A DNA stretch of 6,076 nucleotides from assembly GCA_036675565.1 (NCBI GenBank), contig JAKFER010000202.1, forward strand, positions 1 through 6,076, in the 5' to 3' direction. Source of the DNA: JACCYQ01 sp036675565 (GTDB taxonomy: Bacteria; Bacteroidota; Bacteroidia; Chitinophagales; Chitinophagaceae). A model generated the notes under the pieces. The model searched no databases. It was given only the letters and a program-made list of their open reading frames with translations, and was not told the DNA's origin. This document shows positions 1 to 5,349 of this stretch, piece after piece (positions within the stretch are counted from its first letter, which is position 1; every line of letters begins with the position of its first letter). Made by a program: the position numbers and the translations under genes.

Positions 1-1964
1 GATTAAAAACGTTGCAACAAAACATCAACATCACCTCAAACCTGGGAGATATACTGGAAAACCGCGTGCCTGGCCTTGCGCCCAGCACAGGTCTGAGCAG
101 CAATTTTGGGCAAACACTGCGTGGGCGCAGCTTGCTCATCATGGTAGATGGTATTCCACAATCTACGCCGTTACGCAATGGAGCTATGGACCTTCGTGCC
201 CTGGATCCTGCAGTAATTGAACGTATCGAAGTAGTAAAAGGTGCTACAGCTATTTATGGCAATGGTGCTGCCGGAGGATTGATCAACTACTTTACCCGAA
301 ATCCACGGACTAACAAATTGTTGGATAGTCAAACCTCAGTAAGCACAACAGGTTCATTGGTAAAGGGCTCTAATAGCATGGGTGGACGCCTGAGCCAGAT
401 GCTTTACGGTAATAAAGGAAAGTTCAGTTATATAGTAAGCGGTGTGTACGAACAAACTGGAGAATTCAAAGATGCTGACGGCGATGTTTTGCCGCCAGTG
501 TATGGTTTAGGCGAAACGGATTCGTACAATGCTTTTACTAAGCTTGAATATGATTTTAATCCAAATCATAAGATACAGGCTACCTATAATTTTTACAGCA
601 GCCGGCAACCAACAAATTACGTAACCGTTAATGGTGATTATAATACAGGCCAAAAGACCACTGCTAAATTAGGAGAAAGCAAAGGTGTACCGCAGGGTGT
701 TAGAGGCAATCACAACCTGAGTCTGCAACTTTCTGGGAATACAGGTATAGCAAATACCCGTTATGATGCGGATGTGTATTATCAAAGTGTAGACAATATT
801 TTTTTCTACTCAGAAGTATTTGTTGATGGTGGTATTTCCCGTATTCTTTCAAAGAAAAACGGGGCTCGCTTCGTGTTAAATACACCATTGTTGTTGAATA
901 ACCTTGAAGCCAATTTCACTTATGGTTTGGATGCGCAACGCGATGTGACCTCACAGCCCCTGGTAGATGGACGGATTTGGGTACCGGAAATGGATATGTT
1001 CAACCTGGCTCCCTTTGTTCAAACGAAGTTTACTTTTTTTGATAAACTGGTGCTGAAGGGCGGCGTTCGCTATGAGAGGGTCAATATTGGCGTTGATGAA
1101 TATGCCACATTACCTACAAAGAACACAATTACTGGTGATGTTACTCCTTCTATGAATGTAAAAGGGGGTGACCTGAAATATAATGCGCTGGTGTCAAATG
1201 TCGGTCTTCGTTATAACCTGTCTGATTATTTTTCACCTTATATAAGTTTCTCACAAGGCTTCAGCGTATCTGATATTGGGCTTGTACTTCGTTCTGCAAG
1301 AGTGAACGAAATCGCAAAGATTAATACCGAAGCCGTGATTATTGATAATTACGAGGCTGGCTTTGTCAGCAAGTACAAAAAGCTGCGCTTTGAAGCAACA
1401 GGTTATATCAGCAAATCAAGCCTTGGGGCTAATAGTGTATTCCAAAATGGTGTATTTGTCGTGGTAAGAACCCCTGAACGAATTTATGGCTACGAGTTAG
1501 CTGCCGATATGCAGGTGCTAAAAAATTTGCAGGCAGGTTTATCCTACAGCTATGTGGAAGGCAAGTTGGATGCTGATAATGATGGCAACTTTAAAGGGGA
1601 TAAAGATGAATATTTACCTGGTCAGCGAATAGCATCGCCAAAGATGACAGGATATGTAGATTATGCGGTATGGCCAGGAAAATTGAATGTGCTGTTGCAA
1701 TACACTGGCATTATGAGCAGAGACCGTTTTTCCAGAAACACCAGTGGCTCCTATGACCCTTACAAAGCACCAGTGAGACCTTACAATATTTTCAACTCAT
1801 CTATTGGTTATCATTTAAATGAAAGCACTTCACTTAATATAGGAGTTGAAAACCTGTTGAATGAAGATTACTTTACGGCTCGTTCTCAATATGGGACTTT
1901 CAATGACAGCTACACCAAAGGGAAAGGGGCTTCTTACCGCCTGACCCTGAATGTAAAGTTGTAA
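1..1964 (+). CDS. TonB-dependent siderophore-type outer-membrane receptor (5' partial)
   Basis: Outer-membrane beta-barrel receptor that imports a ferric siderophore or similar metal chelate using TonB/ExbBD energy. The reading frame is open from the first complete codon (position 3), with no start or upstream stop, so the signal peptide and the start of the plug lie outside the window. The TTG at 12 is an internal Leu codon; residues here are numbered from it. Plug hallmarks are visible: TLRGRSLLIMVDGIP at 35-49 (the usual RG...hhhDGhP motif) and ERIEVVKGATAIYGNGAAGG at 70-89. The barrel runs from about residue 105 to 650 with many alternating aromatic strands. It ends in the typical NLLNEDYFTARSQYG segment and a last strand YRLTLNVKL; the final residue is Leu, where Phe is more usual. 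The substrate cannot be read from the sequence. The PepSY gene 68 bp downstream supports an iron-siderophore role. Confidence in the family is very high, in the substrate low. Confidence 0.95.
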   Translation, partial: LKTLQQNINITSNLGDILENRVPGLAPSTGLSSNFGQTLRGRSLLIMVDGIPQSTPLRNGAMDLRALDPAVIERIEVVKGATAIYGNGAAGGLINYFTRNPRTNKLLDSQTSVSTTGSLVKGSNSMGGRLSQMLYGNKGKFSYIVSGVYEQTGEFKDADGDVLPPVYGLGETDSYNAFTKLEYDFNPNHKIQATYNFYSSRQPTNYVTVNGDYNTGQKTTAKLGESKGVPQGVRGNHNLSLQLSGNTGIANTRYDADVYYQSVDNIFFYSEVFVDGGISRILSKKNGARFVLNTPLLLNNLEANFTYGLDAQRDVTSQPLVDGRIWVPEMDMFNLAPFVQTKFTFFDKLVLKGGVRYERVNIGVDEYATLPTKNTITGDVTPSMNVKGGDLKYNALVSNVGLRYNLSDYFSPYISFSQGFSVSDIGLVLRSARVNEIAKINTEAVIIDNYEAGFVSKYKKLRFEATGYISKSSLGANSVFQNGVFVVVRTPERIYGYELAADMQVLKNLQAGLSYSYVEGKLDADNDGNFKGDKDEYLPGQRIASPKMTGYVDYAVWPGKLNVLLQYTGIMSRDRFSRNTSGSYDPYKAPVRPYNIFNSSIGYHLNESTSLNIGVENLLNEDYFTARSQYGTFNDSYTKGKGASYRLTLNVKL

Positions 1965-1985
1965 TTTTATTGATTCAATGATTCT

Positions 1986-2011
1986 AATAATCCCGGCATG
2001 CCGGGATTATT
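1986..2011. terminator. Perfect 26-bp palindrome between receptor and PepSY gene
   Basis: The two 13-base halves (AATAATCCCGGCA and its exact complement) abut, so as RNA this gives an 11-bp stem closing a CAUG tetraloop. It starts 21 bp after the receptor stop and ends 21 bp before the PepSY start. There is no true T-run after it, only ATTATT within the stem and then GATTT. It could be a weak or bidirectional terminator that attenuates read-through into the PepSY gene, an mRNA stabiliser, or a dimeric-protein operator. The palindrome is certain; its role is not. Confidence 0.6.
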
Positions 2012-2032
2012 GATTTAAGAAACAAAGAAGAC

Positions 2033-3181
2033 ATGAATTGGAAAAAGTGGTTTGGTAAGTTGCACTTATGGCTGGGCCTTTCAACAGGACTGATTGTCTT
2101 TATCCTGGGCATAACAGGCGCTATTAATTGTTTTGCGCCTGAACTGCAAAGTCTGCAGCCGTATCGAACAGTAAAAGAAGAAAGCGGGGCCTTTTTACCG
2201 CCGTCCCAAATACAGCAGATTGCAGAAAATTGTCTGCCCGGTAAGTCACTCCAACGTATTTATTATGACGCAAGAAACAAGGCAGTAATGGTACTGTTTT
2301 CAAAAAAAGATGACTACACTTATTCCGTATTCATCAATCCTTATAGTGGCGAAGTTTTGAAAGTGCGCAATAATGAAAAAGACTTTTTAAGTGTTGTTTT
2401 GCAGCTTCACCGCACCTTATTGATTCCTATTGGGCACGATATCATCCGTTGGAGTACCGTTATTTTCATTTTCATGATGATCAGCGGTATCATTCTGTGG
2501 TGGCCTAAGAACAAGCGGACAGCCAGGCAGGGCTTTCGAATCATGTGGCGTGCTCATCCCAAACGACTGAATTATGATCTGCATAAAGTATTGGGTTTTT
2601 ATGTTACATGGATTGTCATCTTTACAGCACTTACGGGTCTTATGTTTGCCTTTGAGAGTTTTTCCGGATTTGTTTATAAAACAGCAGGCGCAGATCATTC
2701 CATTATCAAAATAAATCCGCCCATTTCTGACACAACACTAAAGGCAGGTAAGTCAGCAGCCATCGATTTAGTTTGGAATAAAATACAGCCCGAACTCTAT
2801 CAGAAATATGCGACTGTCATGTTTGTACTGCCAGCCGTAAAAAACGGTTCAATCCTGGTAAGAGCAAATCCGGAAAAAGAAACGATTTACAAATCTGACT
2901 TCCGCTATTTTGATCAGTATTCTGGCAAAGAAGTTCCCGGCGCTTATTTGTGGGGAAGGTACAAGGATGCCCATGTAGCTGCGGATTTTATCAGGCGGAT
3001 GAACTATGATATTCATACAGGAGCAATCTTTGGCTTGCCTGGCAGGATCGCACTTTTTTTTGTGGCACTGATTGTTGCAAGCCTGCCAATAACAGGCTTC
3101 TATTTTTGGTTGGGTAAAAAAAGAAAATCAAAACGTACATATTCCAGACCGCCTTCACAGGTGAAAGTCAGTCTTCATTGA
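2033..3181 (+). CDS. PepSY-domain inner-membrane protein, putative ferrisiderophore reductase
   Basis: A 382-aa protein of the PepSY_TM / COG3182 'iron-regulated membrane protein' family (FoxB, PiuB and FpvG relatives), several of which are linked to reductive iron release from siderophores. Four membrane segments are visible at about residues 13-35, 137-158, 186-208 and 335-358. Two soluble parts lie between them, a PepSY-like one at ~44-118 (FINPYSGEVLKV at 100-111) and a larger one at ~215-322. A histidine precedes each helix: H11 (KLHLWLG), H126 (LQLHRTLL), H184 (YDLHKVLGF) and H328 (YDIHTGAIFG), as expected for heme ligands in this family. The tail is basic (GKKRKSKR). The ATG follows an A/G-rich leader (AAGAAGAC). 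Same strand and 68 bp behind the receptor, so the pair is probably one functional unit. Length and topology are normal for the family. Whether this member reduces iron, or another metal chelate, is inference. Confidence 0.9.
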   Translation: MNWKKWFGKLHLWLGLSTGLIVFILGITGAINCFAPELQSLQPYRTVKEESGAFLPPSQIQQIAENCLPGKSLQRIYYDARNKAVMVLFSKKDDYTYSVFINPYSGEVLKVRNNEKDFLSVVLQLHRTLLIPIGHDIIRWSTVIFIFMMISGIILWWPKNKRTARQGFRIMWRAHPKRLNYDLHKVLGFYVTWIVIFTALTGLMFAFESFSGFVYKTAGADHSIIKINPPISDTTLKAGKSAAIDLVWNKIQPELYQKYATVMFVLPAVKNGSILVRANPEKETIYKSDFRYFDQYSGKEVPGAYLWGRYKDAHVAADFIRRMNYDIHTGAIFGLPGRIALFFVALIVASLPITGFYFWLGKKRKSKRTYSRPPSQVKVSLH

Positions 3182-3184
3182 ACG

Positions 3185-3206
3185 CTGGAAAAAAGTTTTT
3201 GCCCAG
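3185..3206 (+). terminator. Weak hairpin just after the PepSY gene
   Basis: CTGG (3185-3188) pairs with CCAG (3203-3206), and inside it an A-run (3189-3194) can pair with TTTTT (3196-3200), leaving a small GC bulge. It begins 4 bp after the PepSY stop, which suits a transcript end. The stem is AT-rich and no T-run follows, so it is at best a poor intrinsic terminator. Confidence 0.25.
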
Positions 3207-3255
3207 GGAAAAACAAAAGTGCAATAAAGTCATTATTTGCTTAAACGATATTATT

Positions 3256-3731
3256 GTTTCTCAGCAACGTCTCCCATAGAGGTCGTTGCGTTCATTAATT
3301 TGCGGTAATTTAAATTTATCTGTTGTAGGTAAAGCAAACTATTTCAATTTCTTTTGGTACTTTTTTTATCACCTTCACTTGTTATAAGTAGTTTCTCAGC
3401 AACGTCTCCCGAAGTTGACGATGTGTCAATTAAGTTGCGTCAAATAATTTCAATTTATCTGATGCCAGTAAAGCAAACTATTCCATTTTTTTTGGTACTT
3501 TTTTATCACCTTCACTTGTTATAAGTAGTTTCTCAGCAACCTCTCCCGAAGGGGCCATTGTGTCAATTAAGTTGCGTCAAATAATTTCAATTTGTTTCTC
3601 AGCAACTTCTCTGGCAGGGGACGTTGTGTCAGTTAATTTGGGTCCAATAATTTAATTTTATCTGATGCCGGTAAAGCAAACTATTCCATTTTCTTTTGGT
3701 AGTTTTTTTATCACCTTAACTTGTTATCATT
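3256..3731. repeat. Tandem array of ~137-bp repeats with hairpin heads (3 near-full copies, 1 truncated)
   Basis: Copies start at 3256 (135 bp), 3391 (137 bp), 3528 (66 bp, truncated) and 3594 (~137 bp, slightly diverged). Every copy opens with GTTTCTCAGCAAC, followed by an imperfect palindrome such as CGTCTCCC...GAGGTCG with flanking GCAAC/GTTG pairing. The middle reads TCAATTAAGTTGCGTCAAAT, and the tail has GGTAAAGCAAACTATT, TTTTGGTACTTTTTT and ATCACCTTCACTTGTTATAA. The third copy stops after AATTTCAATTT and runs directly into the fourth head, so it has lost its ~71-bp tail. No copy codes for protein. The arrangement does not fit CRISPR (units too long and without unique spacers), nor did I find the conserved RYYYAAC/GTTRRRY core of integron attC sites. 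It best fits an amplified intergenic repeat with REP-like heads or a non-autonomous mobile sequence. The repeat itself is certain; its class is not. Confidence 0.9.
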
Positions 3732-3941
3732 GGTTAGCTCTGATTGAAAAAGTAAACGGTTATGATATTATTTATAACTGGTACGATCACATGAAAAAGT
3801 AAAATACGGTATCTATGTATCAAACCGATTGGTTATATACACAGTTCTGCAAAGTACTTCATAGCAGAAGAAAAATACATTTATTCCAAACCCATATATC
3901 GGAAATGCAGGATGTTCAATTTAATAAAAAATGAAGGGCAA
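3732..3941. other. Gene-poor stretch between the repeat array and its inverted copy
   Basis: No credible intact gene. Two short open stretches in one plus frame are visible: an in-frame run ending at the TAA at 3800-3802 (ending NWYDHMKK) and a 39-codon ATG frame at 3815-3934 (starting MYQTDWLYTQF). Neither resembles a family I know, and they may be chance or decayed coding DNA. TTCTGC (3845-3850) and GCAGAA (~3864-3869) form a 6-bp inverted repeat with a 13-base loop. Confidence 0.4.
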
Positions 3942-3970
3942 TGTCCCATACGGGAGACGTTGCTTAGAAC
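3942..3970 (-). repeat. Inverted copy of the repeat head
   Basis: Read on the minus strand from 3970, this begins GTTCTAAGCAACGTCTCCCG, which matches the array head GTTTCTCAGCAACGTCTCCC with only a few differences, then continues into GTATGGGACATTGC. It also folds: GCAAcGTCtCCC pairs with GGGACaTTGC around a GTAT loop. Because it faces the array, the block 3256-3970 (~715 bp) is bounded by inverted copies about 20 bp long. I see no convincing target-site duplication outside them (left flank ATATTATT, right flank CAAAAAAC), so calling it a transposable element is inference. Confidence 0.75.
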
Positions 3971-4272
3971 CAAAAAACTTATGGGATTTCATCAATATCA
4001 CGAACCGCCATAAGACTTTCTAAGGAGACAAGAACCTTTGCCCGCATGATTACCTCGATAATTGAAGAAGCCGAGCCATTTGCTGGTATGAATAACGGAT
4101 ATCAATTGAAGCTGATAAAGAAGCCCAGGCTATGGTGCAAAATACACAACAGGAAAAAATGAAACATTCGGTATGGACCTGGAATTCTTACTTCGAAAAA
4201 CCGGAGTGGAGGGCTATCTTAAAATCAGTTCTTTTTGTAAAAGGCGATATTATCGAAAATGCAAAAAGGTGA
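3968..4272 (+). pseudogene. Probable decayed, frameshifted gene remnant of unknown function
   Basis: Two overlapping plus-strand frames give protein-like sequence that would join by one frameshift near 4100-4111. The first runs from 3968 without a start codon and contains TRTFARMITSIIEEAEPFAG and then MNNGYQL. The second, open from 4096 to a TGA at 4270-4272, reads EADKEAQAMVQNTQQEKMKH and later NSYFEKPEWRAILKSVLFVK. A one-base deletion around 4105 would explain the shift. The first frame begins right at the inverted repeat head, as if the repeat truncated the gene. I do not recognise the family. A minus-strand frame over ~3984-4100 (ending MAVRDIDEIP) also looks somewhat protein-like, so even the strand is not certain. 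The short ATG frame at 4173-4370 is in a third frame and looks like a shadow. Confidence 0.4.
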
Positions 4273-4290
4273 GAGAAAGTAGAGAAATAA

Positions 4291-4309
4291 TTCATTGTGA
4301 GGCAATGAA
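4291..4309. repeat. Short perfect hairpin downstream of the remnant
   Basis: TTCATTG (4291-4297) and CAATGAA (4303-4309) form a perfect 7-bp stem with a TGAGG loop. No T-run follows. A second imperfect inverted repeat, GAGGTTTC (4314-4321) with GAGACCTC (4338-4345), lies next to it. The remaining sequence between 4273 and 4368 shows no gene. Confidence 0.3.
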
Positions 4310-4368
4310 CAATGAGGTTTCAAATTCTTCTTTCATAGAGACCTCAACTAAAGTTTCAGGATTCGTGT

Positions 4369-4399
4369 AAAAAAACCTGGCAGTTCATATAGCCAGGTT
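4369..4399 (-). terminator. Intrinsic terminator of the His-rich gene
   Basis: On the minus strand AACCTGGC (4399-4392) and GCCAGGTT (4381-4374) form an 8-bp stem with a 10-base loop, followed at once by seven T (opposite the A-run 4369-4375). It begins about 19 bp after the stop codon of the minus-strand His-rich gene. This is a textbook Rho-independent terminator. On the plus strand the same stem is followed only by ATTGTTT, so termination in that direction would be weaker. Confidence 0.85.
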
Positions 4400-4417
4400 A
4401 TTGTTTCAATAATGAGG

Positions 4418-4681
4418 CTACATACCTCCCGCACCTTTATGATGTTCCTTTTCATCATGGTGTTCAGGATGCTGATGATGCTCTTGCTCTTTGTGCTGCT
4501 CGGGCTGGTTAGGGTCAAACCCGGCATGATGCTCTTTGTGCTGATGATGCTCCTGTTCCTTGTGATGTTCCGCATGCTGGTGCTGGTCGCTGCCGCCTCT
4601 TTGTGTGCTGTCCATACCCTGTTCTCCGGTTCGTTGGTTTTGGTCCATTGAAGAACCCTGATTTTGATTTTTGTTGTCCAT
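4418..4681 (-). CDS. Small His-rich hydrophilic protein, putative metal-binding
   Basis: An 87-aa protein starting MDNKNQNQGSSMDQNQRTGE, with a Gln/Asn/Gly-rich N-terminal third and a His/Glu/Gln-rich remainder. There are 17 histidines, all from residue 34 on, many as HH or HQH. Two imperfect 16-residue repeats are visible, AEHHKEQEHHQHKEHH (37-52) and PEQHKEQEHHQHPEHH (60-75), separated by AGFDPNQ. It has no Cys, no signal peptide and no membrane segment, so it is probably cytoplasmic and poorly folded without metal. The frame stays open upstream to an ATG at 4810, but that 43-residue extension is hydrophobic and unlike the rest, so I choose the ATG at 4681. The gene is divergent from the copper storage gene and has its own strong terminator. 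Binding of Cu, Ni, Zn or Co is inferred from composition and neighbours. The opposite-strand frame at 4412-4651 (Leu/Met-rich) is its shadow. Confidence 0.75.
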   Translation of the reverse strand: MDNKNQNQGSSMDQNQRTGEQGMDSTQRGGSDQHQHAEHHKEQEHHQHKEHHAGFDPNQPEQHKEQEHHQHPEHHDEKEHHKGAGGM

Positions 4682-4924
4682 AAAAATATGTTTTATAGGT
4701 TCAGGTAAAATAATTATGCCAAACAAGACAACTAATTTATCGCCGGATGTATCCAACAAAAAGAGCGAACTAAAGGGTAATGCCCCCATGTAATTTTGCA
4801 TGCTGCTCAACGTTTATTGCCGCTGCTTCTGTAAACCACTTAGGCTGCTAATAGAACTTTCAACTATACGGGGCTGGACTGCTTTTTGATAGCAGCTAAA
4901 GCAGTCATCACTAAAAAACACAAC
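4682..4924. promoter_or_regulatory. Divergent intergenic region between His-rich and Csp genes
   Basis: A 243-bp region that must hold the promoters of both divergent metal genes. On the plus strand TAATTTTG (4791-4798) matches the Bacteroidota -7 consensus TAnnTTTG exactly; I see no clear TTTG -33 box in front of it, and it would give a leader of about 120 nt for the Csp gene. I found no equally good match for the minus-strand gene. Confidence 0.4.
4877..4906. promoter_or_regulatory. Inverted repeat upstream of the Csp gene, possible operator or leader hairpin
   Basis: GACTGC (4877-4882) and GCAGTC (4901-4906) are exact inverted repeats with an 18-base spacer. Within them CTGCT (4879-4883) and AGCAG (4891-4895) form an alternative 5-bp stem. 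The right arm ends 18 bp before the Csp ATG, so a bound regulator or RNA fold here could affect expression. The repeat is real; regulatory use is inference. Confidence 0.3.
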
Positions 4925-5296
4925 ATGCAAAATCAAAACCCAGCCCATCACCATTCCGGCCATCCCCATTCAGAACTAATCAATACTTTACTGGAATGTG
5001 CTTTAGCCTGTGAACACTGTATGGCCGCCTGCCTTGAAGAAAAAGATGTAGCAGCCATGGCGCATTGTATTGAATTAGTCAGGGATTGCGCTGACATCTG
5101 TTTCCTCGGTGCCAAGCTATTGCTAAGAGATTCTGAAATCGCTCACCAGTATCTTCTTGTTTGTGAAGAAGCTTGCCGGATTTGTGCAGAGGAGTGCAGC
5201 CTGCACGACCATGAACATTGCAAGCGGTGTGCTGAAGCCTGCAGAAGATGCCAGGAAGCATGCCATCAACATCATGGCAAGAAGCAGTTGTCCTGA
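4925..5296 (+). CDS. Four-helix-bundle copper storage protein (Csp, DUF326 family)
   Basis: A 123-aa Cys-rich protein of the Csp/DUF326 family, whose members store many Cu(I) ions on Cys residues lining a four-helix bundle. There are 16 Cys in the family's spacing: C25-x3-C29-x2-C32-x3-C36, then C48, C55-x3-C59, then C80-x3-C84-x2-C87-x3-C91, and C99-x2-C102-x3-C106-x2-C109-x3-C113. No signal or Tat peptide is present, so it should be cytoplasmic like Csp3 rather than exported like Csp1. His clusters flank the bundle: HHHSGHPH at 8-15, LHDHEHC at 93-99 between two helices, and HQHH near the end. I start at the ATG at 4925; the frame is open back to a TTG at 4886, but the added residues (IAAKAVITKK) have no family support. 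A CDF exporter gene follows 53 bp later, suggesting one metal-response operon. Confidence in the family is high. Confidence 0.92.
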   Translation: MQNQNPAHHHSGHPHSELINTLLECALACEHCMAACLEEKDVAAMAHCIELVRDCADICFLGAKLLLRDSEIAHQYLLVCEEACRICAEECSLHDHEHCKRCAEACRRCQEACHQHHGKKQLS

Positions 5297-5349
5297 ATTT
5301 TAAGATGTTTACTTCAAAATTTACATGGACGTAAAGCAATAGCATTGTT

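Noticed and set aside
2417..2698. 93-aa minus-strand frame inside the PepSY gene
   Set aside because: It lies entirely opposite a well-supported membrane protein gene and has no family features.
3256..3731. CRISPR array or integron attC cassette array
   Set aside because: Units are ~137 bp and similar throughout rather than short repeats with unique spacers, and the conserved attC core (RYYYAAC with GTTRRRY) was not found; no cas or integrase gene is present.
3256..3970. Complete insertion sequence with target-site duplication
   Set aside because: The inverted ends are present, but there is no transposase gene inside and no matching direct repeat in the flanks, so only a repeat or non-autonomous element can be supported.
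4173..4370. 65-aa plus-strand frame starting MDLEFLLRKTG
   Set aside because: It overlaps the better protein-like frame of the gene remnant out of phase, is rich in Arg/Lys/Ser with no recognisable domain, and has no leader that supports a start.
4412..4651. 79-aa plus-strand frame rich in Leu, Met and Val that resembles a membrane protein
   Set aside because: It is the complement of the His-rich gene: CAT/CAC and GAA/GAG codons read as ATG/GTG and TTC/CTC on the other strand. The terminator points to the minus strand as the coding one.
4682..4810. 43-residue N-terminal extension of the His-rich protein, starting MSSMQNYMGALPF
   Set aside because: It is hydrophobic and differs sharply in composition from the rest, lies in the region expected to hold promoters, and the ATG at 4681 gives a start (MDNKNQNQG) typical of small hydrophilic proteins. 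An alternative start cannot be wholly excluded.
5079..5345. 88-aa minus-strand frame overlapping the Csp gene, with several Cys
   Set aside because: Its Cys content comes from reading the complement of Cys/Ala-rich Csp codons; the plus-strand frame has the regular Csp spacing.
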